Notes: a model not told the origin generated them from the sequence alone. A stretch of 64,000 nucleotides of DNA from Streptomyces sp. NBC_01429 (GCF_036231945.1 NZ_CP109599.1:4496501-4560500), one strand, 5' to 3'; numbered from the stretch's first letter, positions 41,117-51,151 are shown. Made by a program: numbers and translations.

Positions 41117-41611
41117 TCAGTGCGCGCCGCCCTGCGCTTCGAGCCGCTTGTACGACGCCTCGATCTCGGCCTCGGCCTCGGCGCGGCCGACCCAGTCGGC
41201 GCCCTCGACGGACTTGCCGGGCTCCAGGTCCTTGTAGACCTCGAAGAAGTGCTGGATCTCCAGGCGGTCGAACTCCGAGACATGGTGGATGTCGCGCAGG
41301 TGCTCCACCCGGGGGTCGGACGCCGGGACGCACAGCAGCTTGTCGTCGCCGCCGGCCTCGTCGGTCATCCGGAACATGCCGATCGCGCGGCACTTGATGA
41401 GACATCCGGGGAAGGTGGGCTCGTCCAGGATGACCAGCGCGTCCAGCGGGTCGCCGTCCTCGCCGAGGGTGTTCTCGACGAAGCCGTAGTCGGCGGGGTA
41501 ACTGGTCGAGGTGAAGAGACGACGGTCGAGGCGGATCCGACCGGTCTCGTGGTCCACCTCGTACTTGTTCCGCGAACCCTTCGGGATCTCGATGGTGACG
41601 TCGAACTCCAC
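41117..41611 (-). CDS. ppa: Inorganic pyrophosphatase
   Basis: 164 residues from GTG 41609-41611, preceded by GGAGGAG. MEFDVTIEIPKGSRNKYEVD, then YPADYGFVENTLGEDGDPLDALV with the signature DxDPxD, and KCRAIGMFRMTDEAGGDDKLLCV are family I hallmarks. It hydrolyses pyrophosphate using Mg2+. It stands alone and divergent from dacB, with 177 bases between the starts. Confidence 0.97.
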   Translation of the reverse strand: MEFDVTIEIPKGSRNKYEVDHETGRIRLDRRLFTSTSYPADYGFVENTLGEDGDPLDALVILDEPTFPGCLIKCRAIGMFRMTDEAGGDDKLLCVPASDPRVEHLRDIHHVSEFDRLEIQHFFEVYKDLEPGKSVEGADWVGRAEAEAEIEASYKRLEAQGGAH

Positions 41612-41788
41612 GGGTGGCTCCTCCATGATCAACACATATGTCGGTGATGCTGCGTCCGCGCGTGGAGAAGACCCCCCGAACGCCCGGCCTGACGGACGGC
41701 TGGTGGCCGGGGTGCCGTGCTCGTGGCAGGGCGCAGTGATTAAGTGTCCCCCACGCAGCTGTGTGATCGCGAAAGGGGCTGGTCAGCC

Positions 41789-43267
41789 ATGGTTGAGCCG
41801 AAAGCGTGGCAGTTCGCGGCGGGTTCCGTCGTCGTGGGCCTGACGCTCGCCGCCGTGGTGGTGGCCGCGACCGGCCCCTGGGACTCCGGTCAGCGTAAGG
41901 CCGAGCGGCAGTGGGCGGCCGCCCAGAGCCGTACGGGTGGCGCAGATCACGACGGATCCGCCCCCCGCGCGCCCGCGCCCGCCCCCAGCGCCGCCGCCGT
42001 GCTCGCCGGACTGAGCGGCTCCGGTACGGGGGCCGTCGGCCAGGGCAAGGCGTCCGGGAAGGACGTGCCCGGACAGCCCTCGCGGCTCCCGCCGGAACTC
42101 GCCTCCCGGCTCGCGAAGACCCTCGGACCGCTCCTCGACGCCGACGCGCTCGGCCCGGTGCGCACGGCCTCCGTGGTCGACGCCGCGACCGGCGAGCGGC
42201 TGTACGGGAAGGGCGAGGGCAACCCGATGACCCCGGCCTCCACCGTCAAGATCGCGACGATGGCCGCCGCCCTCACCGCCCTCGGCCCCGACCACCGCAT
42301 CGCCACCACCGTCAGGGCCACCCCGGACGGCCGCCGGATCACCCTGGTCGGCGGCGGCGACGCCACCCTCGACCGCACGGGCCTCGCCCGGCTCGCCGAC
42401 GACACCGTCCGCGCCCTGCGCGACCGGGGCGTCACCGAGGTCGAGCTGCGCTACGACACGTCCCTCTACTCCGGCCCCCGCGAACACCCCATCGGCCCCA
42501 ACGACAACATCGCCCCCGTCGTCGCGCTGATGTCCCGGCAGGGGCGGCTCGACAAGTCGGCCGCGGGACCCGCGCCGCGCAGCGGAAATCCGGCCGGCGA
42601 CGCCGCCCGGGTCTTCGCCGCGCTGCTGCGCGAACGGGGCGTCCGTACCGCCGACGCACCCGAACGGAGCAGAGCGCCCAAGGGTTCGCAGCTCCTCGCC
42701 CGTACCTACTCCAGCCCCCTGTCCGCCCTGGTGGAACGCGCCCTGACCGAGAGCGACAACGACATCGCGGAATCCCTGGCCCGGCAGACCGCCCTGGCCG
42801 CCGGTGAGCCCGCGAGCTTCGACGGCGCGGGCCGCGCCGTCCTGGCACAGCTCAGGAAGCTCGAACTGCCCGTCACCGGGGCCGTGCTGGACGACGGCAG
42901 CGGACTCAACCGCACGGACCGGGTCAGCGCCTCGCTGCTCACCGCCCTGCTGGCACGCGCCGCCTCCCCCGACCACCCCGAGCTGCGCCCCGTCCTGACC
43001 GGACTGCCCGTCGCCCGGTTCACCGGCACGCTCCGCACCCGCTACGCGGACGCCGGGGCGGCGGCCGGGCTCGTCCGCGCCAAGACGGGCACGCTCAGCG
43101 GGGTGAACACCCTGGCGGGGACGGTCGTGGACGCCGAGGGGCGGCTGCTGGCCTTCGCGTTCATGGCGGGCTCCACGGAGGCCCCCGACACCGCGCAGGC
43201 GGCCCTGGACCGGCTCTCGGCGGCCCTGGTCCCGGCGAAGAACGCCGCTGCTTCCCCGGCCCCCTAG
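41789..43267 (+). CDS. dacB: D-alanyl-D-alanine carboxypeptidase/endopeptidase, PBP4 type
   Basis: 492 residues. An N-terminal membrane anchor or signal (FAAGSVVVGLTLAAVVVAATG) is followed by a Ser/Ala/Pro-rich linker. Peptidase S13 motifs are all present: SxxK as Ser151-Thr-Val-Lys154, SxN as ESDNDIAES, and KTG in VRAKTGTLSG. It trims peptidoglycan peptides outside the membrane. ATG 41789 follows AAAGGGG. Confidence 0.95.
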   Translation: MVEPKAWQFAAGSVVVGLTLAAVVVAATGPWDSGQRKAERQWAAAQSRTGGADHDGSAPRAPAPAPSAAAVLAGLSGSGTGAVGQGKASGKDVPGQPSRLPPELASRLAKTLGPLLDADALGPVRTASVVDAATGERLYGKGEGNPMTPASTVKIATMAAALTALGPDHRIATTVRATPDGRRITLVGGGDATLDRTGLARLADDTVRALRDRGVTEVELRYDTSLYSGPREHPIGPNDNIAPVVALMSRQGRLDKSAAGPAPRSGNPAGDAARVFAALLRERGVRTADAPERSRAPKGSQLLARTYSSPLSALVERALTESDNDIAESLARQTALAAGEPASFDGAGRAVLAQLRKLELPVTGAVLDDGSGLNRTDRVSASLLTALLARAASPDHPELRPVLTGLPVARFTGTLRTRYADAGAAAGLVRAKTGTLSGVNTLAGTVVDAEGRLLAFAFMAGSTEAPDTAQAALDRLSAALVPAKNAAASPAP

Positions 43268-43338
43268 GGGAAGAACGGGGGAAGAACCGGGTCTCCTTCA
43301 CCTCACCGCTCCGCGATGCGAGCACGTACGGTTGACGC

Positions 43339-44469
43339 ATGACGAGCATCGGTGGTGCAGAGATGGTCGACTGGAACCTCGCGGTGGCGACCGCGACCCG
43401 CCTCGCACGGCCGGGGCCCGAGGTCAGCCGCGACGAGGCGCGCGAGATCGTCGCCGAACTGCGGCGGCACGCCAAGGCCGCCGAGGAGCACGTCCGGGGG
43501 TACACCCGGATGATCCCCGAGGGCCACGAGCCACCGGACACCCCCGTCCTGGTCGTCGACCGGGCCGGCTGGGTCAAGGCCAACGTCGCGGGCTTCCGGG
43601 AGTTGCTCAAGCCGCTGTTCGAGAAGATGAAGGACCGGCGCTCCGCCACCCCGGGCGGCGCCGTGCTCGGCGCCGTCGGCGGCAAGGTCACCGGCGTCGA
43701 GGTCGGCATGCTGCTGTCCTTCATGTCCTCCCGCGTGCTCGGCCAGTACGAGACCTTCGCCCCCGCCACCCGCGACCTCCCGGCCGCCGCCGACGGTGGC
43801 GGCCGACTGCTGCTCGTCGCCCCCAACATCGTCCACGTCGAGCGGGAACTCGACGTCGACCCGCACGACTTCAGGCTCTGGGTCGCCCTCCACGAGGAGA
43901 CGCACCGTACCCAGTTCACCGGCGTGCCGTGGCTGCGCGACCACCTCCAGGGCGAGATCCAGTCGTTCCTGGACGAGACCGACGTCGACCCGATGACCGT
44001 GGTCGAACGGCTCCGCGAGGCCGCCCAGTCGCTCTCCGGAGGCCGCCCCGAGGGAGAGCGGGACGAGGACGGCCACTCCATCGTCGAGCTGGTCCAGACC
44101 CCCGGGCAGCGCGAGATCCTCAGCAGGCTCACGGCCGTGATGTCCCTGCTCGAAGGTCACGCCGACTTCGTGATGGACGGTGTCGGACCGCAGGTCGTGC
44201 CCTCCGTCGCCGAGATCCGCGAGAAGTTCCAGCAGCGCAGGGCCAGCGGCGCCGGCCGGCTCGACCAGGCGCTGCGCAAGCTGCTCGGCCTCGACGCCAA
44301 GCTGCGCCAGTACCGGGACGGGGAGCGGTTCGTACGCTCCGTGGTCGAGGAGGTCGGCATGGACGGCTTCAACCGCGTCTGGACCTCGCCGAACACCCTC
44401 CCCACCAAGGCGGAGATCGCCAAACCGGCGGATTGGGTCGCGAGGGTGCACCGTAAGGCCGATTCCTGA
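43339..44469 (+). CDS. Zinc-dependent metalloprotease (DUF2342 type)
   Basis: 376 residues. The zinc motif HEETH (His185, His189) lies in FRLWVALHEETHRTQF, with a downstream GHADFVMDGVG giving the likely third ligand. The family (once labelled F420-biosynthesis-associated) is common beside tilS and hpt in actinomycetes. It has no signal peptide. Its substrate is unknown. A CTS-like start MTSIGGAEMVDWNLAVATATRLARPGP is conserved in my memory of the family. Confidence 0.88.
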   Translation: MTSIGGAEMVDWNLAVATATRLARPGPEVSRDEAREIVAELRRHAKAAEEHVRGYTRMIPEGHEPPDTPVLVVDRAGWVKANVAGFRELLKPLFEKMKDRRSATPGGAVLGAVGGKVTGVEVGMLLSFMSSRVLGQYETFAPATRDLPAAADGGGRLLLVAPNIVHVERELDVDPHDFRLWVALHEETHRTQFTGVPWLRDHLQGEIQSFLDETDVDPMTVVERLREAAQSLSGGRPEGERDEDGHSIVELVQTPGQREILSRLTAVMSLLEGHADFVMDGVGPQVVPSVAEIREKFQQRRASGAGRLDQALRKLLGLDAKLRQYRDGERFVRSVVEEVGMDGFNRVWTSPNTLPTKAEIAKPADWVARVHRKADS

Positions 44470-44656
44470 CCCGAATCGCACCCTTGGCAGAAGGACGCCC
44501 CAGGTATCACCCATCCGAGGGACCGTGGGTGAGGGATAGGCGTGCAATGCTCGGGTAATGGCTCGGTTCTGTCACCATCGACGCACTCTGAGTGACGCTC
44601 TCCGTCCTTACTCCGACCGAGGCACCCCCCAAATAACATCACGAAGGGCACCGGAT

Positions 44657-45697
44657 ATGGGTCCCCATCCTGCGGTCGCGGCGATACGCCTGGCGGTCCG
44701 CCGCGTACTCCACGACATCCTCACCGAACGGGCGGAGACGCACTCCGCCGCCTCCCCCCACGCCTCCCCCTCCGCCCCGGGCGAACCGCCGCTCGTGCTC
44801 GTCGCCTGCTCCGGCGGCGCGGACTCCATGGCACTCGCCTCCGCCCTCGCCTTCGAGGCCCCCCGGCTCTCCGTCCGCGCGGGCGCCGTCACCGTCGACC
44901 ACGGCCTCCAGGACGGCTCCGCCCTCCGCGCCGCCGAAGTCGTCGGCCGGCTCGGCGCGATGCGGCTCGACCCCGTCGAATCGGTCGCTGTGACCGTCGG
45001 CCGCGACGGAGGGCCCGAAGCCGCCGCCCGCGACGCGCGCTACGCCGCGCTCGACGCCGCCGCCGAGCGCCACCGGGCGGCCGCCGTCCTGCTCGGCCAC
45101 ACCCGCGACGACCAGGCCGAGACCGTGCTCCTCGGCCTCGCCCGCGGCTCGGGCACCCGCTCCCTGTCCGGCATGGCGGCCGTCTCCGGCGCGACCGGAC
45201 GCTACCGCCGCCCCTTCCTCCGGCTCGACCGGCAGACCGCCCGCAAGGCCTGCCTGGTCCAGTCGATCCCCGTCTGGGACGACCCCCACAACACCGACCC
45301 CGCCTACACCCGCTCCCGGCTGCGCCACGAAGGACTGCCCGCGCTGGAGAAGGCGCTCGGCAAGGGCGTGGTCGAGGCCCTGGCCCGTACGGCACAGCTC
45401 TCCCGCGACGACGCCGACGCCCTCGACGACTGGGCCGCCGCCGCGGAAGCGGGCGTACGGGACGAGTCGGGACAGCTGGAGTGCGCCAAGCTCTACGCGC
45501 TCCCGCCCGCCGTCCGCCGCCGGGTGCTGCGCAGGGCCGCCATCGCCGCGGGCGCCCCCGCCGGCTCCCTGTTCGCCCGTCACATCGAAGAGGTCGACCG
45601 CCTGATCACCGGCTGGCGCGGCCAGGGAGCCATCAATCTGCCCGGCCGCGTGGAGGCCAGGAGGCAGGGTGGCAGACTGGTCATCCGGCAGGGCTGA
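44657..45697 (+). CDS. tilS: tRNA(Ile)-lysidine synthase
   Basis: 346 residues from ATG 44657, with GAAGGGC close upstream. The N-type ATP pyrophosphatase loop SGGADS is at 52-57. VDHGLQDGS, LGHTRDDQAETVLLGLARGSGTRSLSGM and PVWDDPHNTDPAYTRSRLRH are TilS marks. It converts the wobble C of tRNA-Ile(CAU) to lysidine. Next in line are hpt and ftsH, a conserved order. Confidence 0.96.
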   Translation: MGPHPAVAAIRLAVRRVLHDILTERAETHSAASPHASPSAPGEPPLVLVACSGGADSMALASALAFEAPRLSVRAGAVTVDHGLQDGSALRAAEVVGRLGAMRLDPVESVAVTVGRDGGPEAAARDARYAALDAAAERHRAAAVLLGHTRDDQAETVLLGLARGSGTRSLSGMAAVSGATGRYRRPFLRLDRQTARKACLVQSIPVWDDPHNTDPAYTRSRLRHEGLPALEKALGKGVVEALARTAQLSRDDADALDDWAAAAEAGVRDESGQLECAKLYALPPAVRRRVLRRAAIAAGAPAGSLFARHIEEVDRLITGWRGQGAINLPGRVEARRQGGRLVIRQG

Positions 45698-45765
45698 AGC
45701 GCGGATGCACTACGGCTGTGTCTCCGGGGCCGCTGGTCCCGGACCTCTGGCCGACGACGAAAGCG

Positions 45766-46326
45766 ATGCGGGTGGACGACAAGGACATGGGCAAAGACCT
45801 CCAGTCGGTGCTCATCACCAAGGAAGAGATCGACGCGAAGCTGGCCGACCTGGCGGCGAAGATCGACGCGGAGTACGCGGGCAAGGACCTCCTGCTGGTC
45901 GGGGTCCTCAAGGGTGCCGTGATGGTCATGGCGGACCTGGCACGCGCCCTGTCCACCCCCGTGACGATGGACTGGATGGCCGTCTCCTCGTACGGGGCGG
46001 GCACCCAGTCCTCCGGCGTGGTCCGGATCCTCAAGGACCTGGACACCGACATCAAGGGCAAGCACGTCCTGATCGTCGAGGACATCATCGACTCCGGTCT
46101 GACGCTGTCGTGGCTGCTGTCCAACCTCGGATCCCGGGAGCCGGCCTCGCTGGAGGTCTGCACCCTGCTCCGTAAGCCGGATGCCGCAAAGGTCGCGATC
46201 GACGTGAAATGGATCGGCTTCGACATTCCCAATGAGTTTGTCGTGGGATACGGCCTGGATTACGCGGAGAAGTACCGCAACATGCCTTTCGTCGGCACGC
46301 TCGCACCGCACGTCTACGGCGGCTAG
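45766..46326 (+). CDS. hpt: Hypoxanthine phosphoribosyltransferase
   Basis: 186 residues from ATG 45766; ATG 45787 (MGKDLQS) is an alternative. The PRPP-binding motif VLIVEDIIDSGLTLSWL is complete, and LLVGVLKGAVMVMADLAR and MDWMAVSSYGAGTQSSGVVRI are family sequences. It salvages hypoxanthine and guanine. It sits 68 bases after tilS. Confidence 0.97.
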   Translation: MRVDDKDMGKDLQSVLITKEEIDAKLADLAAKIDAEYAGKDLLLVGVLKGAVMVMADLARALSTPVTMDWMAVSSYGAGTQSSGVVRILKDLDTDIKGKHVLIVEDIIDSGLTLSWLLSNLGSREPASLEVCTLLRKPDAAKVAIDVKWIGFDIPNEFVVGYGLDYAEKYRNMPFVGTLAPHVYGG

Positions 46327-46551
46327 CGGAGGGGCCGGACCCACCCCGGTGCGGCGAAGCGTTACCGAAAGGCTTCGTCGTGGCCGGGAACCCCAGCCCC
46401 CTTCGCACCGTTGGAGCATGGGAAGACTGGTTTGTCAGCCGTCCCGTGCGGTCGCGGGCCATGATGCTGGGGTACCGTCCGAAGAACACTCTTTTCTCAC
46501 AGCAGCATTTACCTACGGGCAGGAGGGACGGGGCGACTTCGCCTCGTATGG

Positions 46552-48579
46552 ATGGACGTGAAGCGATACTTCCGTGGGCCGGTCATGTGGATCGTGCTGG
46601 CCGTCCTCGCCGTGGTCGTGCTGATGAATGTCGTCGGCTCGGGCAGCGGCTACAAGACGGTGGACACCGGCGAGGTCGTCCAGGCGATCAGCAAGAACCA
46701 GGCCGAGCAGGTCAAACTGACCACCGGTGATGACCAGGTCATCAAGGTCGACCTCAAGGGCGGCGTCAAGGTCAAGGGCAGCGACAAGATCCAGGCCAGC
46801 TATATCGGCAGCCAGGGTTCCCAGCTGGCCCAGACCCTTCAGACGAAGTTCCAGAACGGCGACATCTCCAAGGGCTATACCGTCTCGCCGACGAAGCAGA
46901 GCCCGTTCCTCTCGGTTCTGTTCTCGCTGCTGCCCTTCGTGCTGATCGTCGTGGTCTTCCTGTTCCTGATGAATCAGATGCAGGGCGGCGGCTCCCGCGT
47001 CATGCAGTTCGGGAAGTCCAAGGCCAAACTCATCACCAAGGACACCCCCAAAACCACCTTCGCCGATGTGGCGGGGTCCGACGAGGCCGTCGAGGAACTC
47101 CACGAGATCAAGGAATTCCTCCAGGAACCGGCCAAGTTCCAGGCCGTCGGCGCCAAGATCCCGAAGGGCGTGCTGCTCTACGGCCCGCCCGGAACGGGCA
47201 AGACGCTGCTCGCCCGCGCCGTCGCGGGTGAGGCCGGCGTGCCGTTCTACTCGATCTCCGGCTCGGACTTCGTCGAGATGTTCGTCGGTGTCGGCGCCTC
47301 CCGGGTGCGTGACCTCTTCGAGCAGGCCAAGGCGAACGCTCCGGCGATCGTCTTCGTCGATGAGATCGACGCCGTCGGCCGGCACCGCGGTGCGGGCCTC
47401 GGCGGTGGCCACGACGAGCGCGAGCAGACGCTGAACCAGCTGCTCGTCGAGATGGACGGCTTCGACGTGAAGGGCGGCGTCATCCTGATCGCCGCCACGA
47501 ACCGGCCCGACATCCTCGACCCGGCGCTGCTGCGCCCGGGACGTTTCGACCGGCAGATCGCGGTCGACCGCCCGGACATGCAGGGCCGGCTGGAGATCCT
47601 CAAGGTCCACCAGAAGGGCAAGCCGGTCGCCCCGGACGTCGATCTGGGCGCGGTTGCCCGTCGTACGCCCGGCTTCACCGGCGCGGACCTGGCGAACGTG
47701 CTGAACGAAGCGGCGCTCCTGACGGCGCGCAGCGACAAGAAGCTGGTCGACAACCACTCCCTGGACGAGGCGATCGACCGCGTCGTGGCGGGTCCGCAGA
47801 AGCGGACCCGGATCATGTCCGAGAAGGAAAAGAAGATCACCGCGTACCACGAGGGCGGCCACGCCCTGGTCGCCGCGGCGTCTCCGAACTCCGACCCGGT
47901 GCACAAGATCACGATCCTGTCCCGCGGCCGGGCCCTGGGTTACACCATGGTCCTGCCCGACGAGGACAAGTACTCGACCACGCGCAACGAGATGCTCGAC
48001 CAGCTCGCCTACATGCTGGGCGGGCGGGCCGCCGAGGAGCTGGTCTTCCACGACCCGACGACGGGCGCGGCCAACGACATCGAGAAGGCCACGGCCACGG
48101 CCCGCGCGATGGTCACGCAGTACGGCATGACCGAGCGGCTCGGCGCGATCAAGTTCGGCGGCGACAACACCGAACCGTTCGTCGGCCGTGAGATGGGCCA
48201 CCAGCGCGACTACTCGGAAGAGGTCGCCGCGCTGGTCGACGAAGAGGTCAAGAAGCTCATCGAGACCGCGCACAACGAGGCGTGGGAGATTCTCGTCGAG
48301 AACCGTGACGTTCTCGACAATCTGGTCCTGGCGCTCCTGGAGAAGGAGACGCTCAACAAGGAGCAGATCGCCGAGGTCTTCTCGACCATCGTCAAGCGTC
48401 CCTCCCGTCCGGCGTGGACCGGCTCGTCGCGTCGTACGCCTTCGACGCGTCCGCCGGTGCTCTCGCCCAAGGAGCTGGCGCTCACCAACGGCGCGGCCGG
48501 TTCGAACGGCGGGCTCCCCGCGGTGACGACCGGTGAGACGCCGACCGAAGCGGTCCCCGAGGACCGTCCGGAGAGCTGA
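46552..48579 (+). CDS. ftsH: ATP-dependent zinc metalloprotease FtsH
   Basis: 675 residues. Two membrane helices (residues 12-28 and about 121-141) flank a periplasmic-side loop. The AAA+ module has Walker A GPPGTGKT from residue 211, Walker B IVFVDEIDAVG and the SRH motif TNRPDILDPALLRPGRFDR. The protease has HEGGH (His433, His437). It degrades membrane and short-lived proteins. The C-terminal 60 residues are Pro/Ser/Thr-rich and probably disordered. Confidence 0.98.
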   Translation: MDVKRYFRGPVMWIVLAVLAVVVLMNVVGSGSGYKTVDTGEVVQAISKNQAEQVKLTTGDDQVIKVDLKGGVKVKGSDKIQASYIGSQGSQLAQTLQTKFQNGDISKGYTVSPTKQSPFLSVLFSLLPFVLIVVVFLFLMNQMQGGGSRVMQFGKSKAKLITKDTPKTTFADVAGSDEAVEELHEIKEFLQEPAKFQAVGAKIPKGVLLYGPPGTGKTLLARAVAGEAGVPFYSISGSDFVEMFVGVGASRVRDLFEQAKANAPAIVFVDEIDAVGRHRGAGLGGGHDEREQTLNQLLVEMDGFDVKGGVILIAATNRPDILDPALLRPGRFDRQIAVDRPDMQGRLEILKVHQKGKPVAPDVDLGAVARRTPGFTGADLANVLNEAALLTARSDKKLVDNHSLDEAIDRVVAGPQKRTRIMSEKEKKITAYHEGGHALVAAASPNSDPVHKITILSRGRALGYTMVLPDEDKYSTTRNEMLDQLAYMLGGRAAEELVFHDPTTGAANDIEKATATARAMVTQYGMTERLGAIKFGGDNTEPFVGREMGHQRDYSEEVAALVDEEVKKLIETAHNEAWEILVENRDVLDNLVLALLEKETLNKEQIAEVFSTIVKRPSRPAWTGSSRRTPSTRPPVLSPKELALTNGAAGSNGGLPAVTTGETPTEAVPEDRPES

Positions 48580-48702
48580 CCCGGGCGCCCCGCCGGGCCC
48601 GGAATGGATGCCGCGTTCCCCAGGTTCTAGCCTGGGGGACGCGGCATTCGTATATCCATGCGACGGCCCATGCGACAGGCACGGCACAGGAACGAGGCAC
48701 CC

Positions 48703-49308
48703 ATGACCGACCCGGTGACGCTGGACGGCGCGAGCCCGGTCCGCGAGTTCGACGAGAAGCGGGCCGAGGACGCTGTGCGGGAACTGCTGATCGCGGTCGG
48801 CGAGGACCCGGACCGCGAGGGGCTGCGGGCCACCCCCGGCCGGGTGGCCCGCGCGTACAAGGAAATATTCGCGGGGCTCTGGCAGAACCCGGAGGACGTG
48901 CTGACCACGACGTTCGACCTGGGCCACGACGAGATGGTCCTCGTGAAGGACATCGAAGTGATGTCGTCCTGTGAACATCACCTGGTCCCGTTCACCGGGG
49001 TCGCTCATGTCGGCTACATCCCGTCGGCCGACGGGAAGATCACCGGACTGTCGAAGCTGGCCAGACTGGTGGATGTCTATGCCCGCCGGCCGCAGGTCCA
49101 GGAGCGGCTGACGACGCAGATCGCCGACTCCCTGATGGAGATCCTCGATCCGCGCGGGGTGATCGTGGTGGTCGAGTGCGAGCACATGTGCATGACCATG
49201 CGCGGGGTACGGAAGCCGGGCGCCAAGACGATCACCTCGGCGGTCCGCGGTCAGATGCGGGTGCCCGCGACGCGCGCGGAGGCCATGAGCCTGATCATGG
49301 CCCGCTGA
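48703..49308 (+). CDS. folE: GTP cyclohydrolase I
   Basis: 201 residues from ATG 48703. LLIAVGEDPDREGLRATPGRVARAY, MSSCEHHLVPFTGVAHVGYIP (zinc Cys and His) and VVVECEHMCMTMRGVRKPG (second Cys) are catalytic hallmarks. First step of folate (and pteridine) synthesis. It is convergent with the fol genes on the minus strand, beyond a short repeat. Confidence 0.97.
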   Translation: MTDPVTLDGASPVREFDEKRAEDAVRELLIAVGEDPDREGLRATPGRVARAYKEIFAGLWQNPEDVLTTTFDLGHDEMVLVKDIEVMSSCEHHLVPFTGVAHVGYIPSADGKITGLSKLARLVDVYARRPQVQERLTTQIADSLMEILDPRGVIVVVECEHMCMTMRGVRKPGAKTITSAVRGQMRVPATRAEAMSLIMAR

Positions 49309-49400
49309 GAAACGGCCGACTGAGAAACGGCCGGCCGAGACCGGGAACGGAACCGGGAACGGAACCGGGAACGGAACCGGGAACGGAACCGGAACGCGGA
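49309..49400. repeat. Short tandem repeats after folE
   Basis: GAGAAACGGCCG occurs twice near 49307-49332, followed by about four perfect copies of a 12-base unit (ggaaccgggaac) at 49339-49390. There is no gene and no clear hairpin. Confidence 0.8.
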
Positions 49401-49420
49401 CCGGATGGCCCCGGGGGTCC

Positions 49421-49924
49421 CTACGCCGGTCCCGCCGGGGCCGCGCCGTTTCCGCCGGGGTGGTCGTCGTCCGAGTCGTCGGGGAGCTTGCAGACGTGCT
49501 CCAGGAAGAACGCGGCGGCGATCACCGCGATGCCCGCCAGGACCGAGAAGCCGGCGTAGATGGCCTGGTCCCGGCGGACGGGGATGTCGAGCGAGCCCAG
49601 CAGGAAGACGCCCGCGCCCCCGTAGACCCCGCTGACCAGGGCCGCGACCAGCGCGCTCGCCTGGCCGAAGACGACCGCGCGGGCCGCCATGAGCGGGTCG
49701 ACGCCCCTCGCCTCGGGGCGGCGCTCGCGCTGGGCGCGGAGCCGGGAGCGCAGGGAGAGGGCGGTCGCGGAGAGTACGGCGGCGATCGCCGCCAGCACGA
49801 TGGGCGCCGCGAGGGGCACGCTCGGCAGCGTGCCGAACGCGTCCCAGAGCCGGGCGGCCGCCCACGAGAGCACGCCCGCCACCACGAACAGGCCGGCGAG
49901 GACGCCGAACCGCAACTGCTTCAC
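49421..49924 (-). CDS. DUF3180 membrane protein
   Basis: 167 residues from GTG 49922-49924, preceded by GGAGG. Four hydrophobic segments are visible (LAGLFVVAGVLSWAAARLW; VPLAAPIVLAAIAAVLSATAL; GQASALVAALVSGVYGGAGVFLLG; YAGFSVLAGIAVIAAAFFLEHV). DUF3180 is usually found just downstream of folK in actinomycetes, as here, but its role is unknown. The tail is acidic and Gly/Pro-rich. Confidence 0.9.
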   Translation of the reverse strand: MKQLRFGVLAGLFVVAGVLSWAAARLWDAFGTLPSVPLAAPIVLAAIAAVLSATALSLRSRLRAQRERRPEARGVDPLMAARAVVFGQASALVAALVSGVYGGAGVFLLGSLDIPVRRDQAIYAGFSVLAGIAVIAAAFFLEHVCKLPDDSDDDHPGGNGAAPAGPA

Positions 49925-49999
49925 CGAGAAAGTCCTCCGCCTCGCACCGTACTCATCCGTCCCGCACCGGTCCGCCGAGCCTACTTCGCCCTACAACGA

Positions 50000-50614
50000 C
50001 TACTCGGGCAGGCGCAGTTCCAGGTCGGTCCGGGGATGGACGCCCGCGCGGCCGACCTCGGCCAGCAGGTCGGCGACCGGGCCACGTCCAGGGACGAGCG
50101 CCCCCGGATCCACGTCGTACCAGGGGGCCAGGACGAAGGCGCGCTCGTGGACCCTCGGGTGGGGGAGGGTGAGCAGCGGATCGTCCGACACGACGTCCGC
50201 GTACGCCACGATGTCCACGTCGATCGTGCGCGGCGCCCAGCGCTCCTCGCGGACCCGGTCGAAGGCCTCCTCGATGGCCTGGCCGCGCTCCAGCAGCGAG
50301 GACGGCGGCAGCGTCGTCCTGATCACGGCGACCGCGTTGAAGTACGACGGCTGGGAGCCCGGGTCCACGCCCCACGGCTCCGTCTCGTACACCGGGGAGA
50401 CCGCCTTGACCCGGAGGCCGGGGGTGTCCTCCAGGGCGTCGACGGCGCCCTGGAGCGTCTCCAGCCGGTTGCCGAGGTTGGAGCCGAGGGCGACCACGGC
50501 CCACTGCGGGTTGGACAGCGTGCTGTCCGCGGCGTCGACCTGGGCGACCACCGAGGCGGGCACCGGCTGAACGGTCGGGTCGCTCTGCGGCCCACTGGCG
50601 GAAAACACAGTCAT
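50000..50614 (-). CDS. folK: 2-amino-4-hydroxy-6-hydroxymethyldihydropteridine pyrophosphokinase
   Basis: 204 residues. VVALGSNLGNRLETLQGAVDAL, VYETEPWGVDPGSQPSYFNAV and RTIDVDIVAYADVVSDDPLLTLPHPRVHERAFVLAPW are HPPK signatures including the catalytic DVDI. The first 40 residues are an extra, unstructured lead. The ATG overlaps the folB stop by 4 bases, so they are coupled. Confidence 0.96.
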   Translation of the reverse strand: MTVFSASGPQSDPTVQPVPASVVAQVDAADSTLSNPQWAVVALGSNLGNRLETLQGAVDALEDTPGLRVKAVSPVYETEPWGVDPGSQPSYFNAVAVIRTTLPPSSLLERGQAIEEAFDRVREERWAPRTIDVDIVAYADVVSDDPLLTLPHPRVHERAFVLAPWYDVDPGALVPGRGPVADLLAEVGRAGVHPRTDLELRLPE

Positions 50615-50970
50615 ACTCGGCTCCGGGTGATCGTGACGGTCACATCGTCGAAGGGCACCGCGATCGGCGCGTCCGGTTTGTGGACGACCACCTCGACCTC
50701 CTCGACGCCGTCGTGTTTCAGGCACCGCTGGGCGATGCGCTCCGCCAGGGTCTCGATCAGATCGACCGGCTCCCCCTGGACGACCTCCACGACCTCCTCG
50801 GCCACGATCCCGTAGTGCACCGTCTTCGACAGGTCGTCGGCGGCGGCCGCGGGGCGGGTGTCGAGGCCGAGCACCAGATCCACGATGAAGGTCTGGCCCT
50901 CCTCGCGCTCCCGGGGAAAGACGCCATGGTGCCCACGGGCCTTGAGGCCGCGCAGCGCGACACGGTCCAC
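50611..50970 (-). CDS. folB: Dihydroneopterin aldolase
   Basis: 119 residues from GTG 50968-50970, with AGGAG eight bases upstream. VDRVALRGLKARGHHGVFPREREEGQTFIVDLVLGLD and VDLIETLAERIA are DHNA signatures. Second enzyme of the branch between GTP cyclohydrolase and HPPK. Confidence 0.96.
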   Translation of the reverse strand: MDRVALRGLKARGHHGVFPREREEGQTFIVDLVLGLDTRPAAAADDLSKTVHYGIVAEEVVEVVQGEPVDLIETLAERIAQRCLKHDGVEEVEVVVHKPDAPIAVPFDDVTVTITRSRV

Positions 50971-51151
50971 GCGAATCACTCCTGCTGTCGTTGGTCGTAG
51001 GGGCACCCGGCCGCGTACGGGCGGCTCCGTACCCTCTTCCGAATCTACCCGCGGGCACCGACAGTGCTCTCCTGCGGGGGTGACGCCCGGGGCAGCCACG
51101 CCCCCCTACCCCGGGCGCGGCGGGGTCAATCCACAACGGGGACCTACCCAC

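Noticed and set aside
39217..41283. Longer ThrE-like protein starting near 41283
   Set aside because: The extra N-terminal part overlaps the ppa gene and its terminator hairpin on the same strand and has no conserved content.
49309..49400. Terminator or CRISPR-like repeat after folE
   Set aside because: Perfect 12-base direct repeats without inverted symmetry or spacers; annotated only as a tandem repeat.
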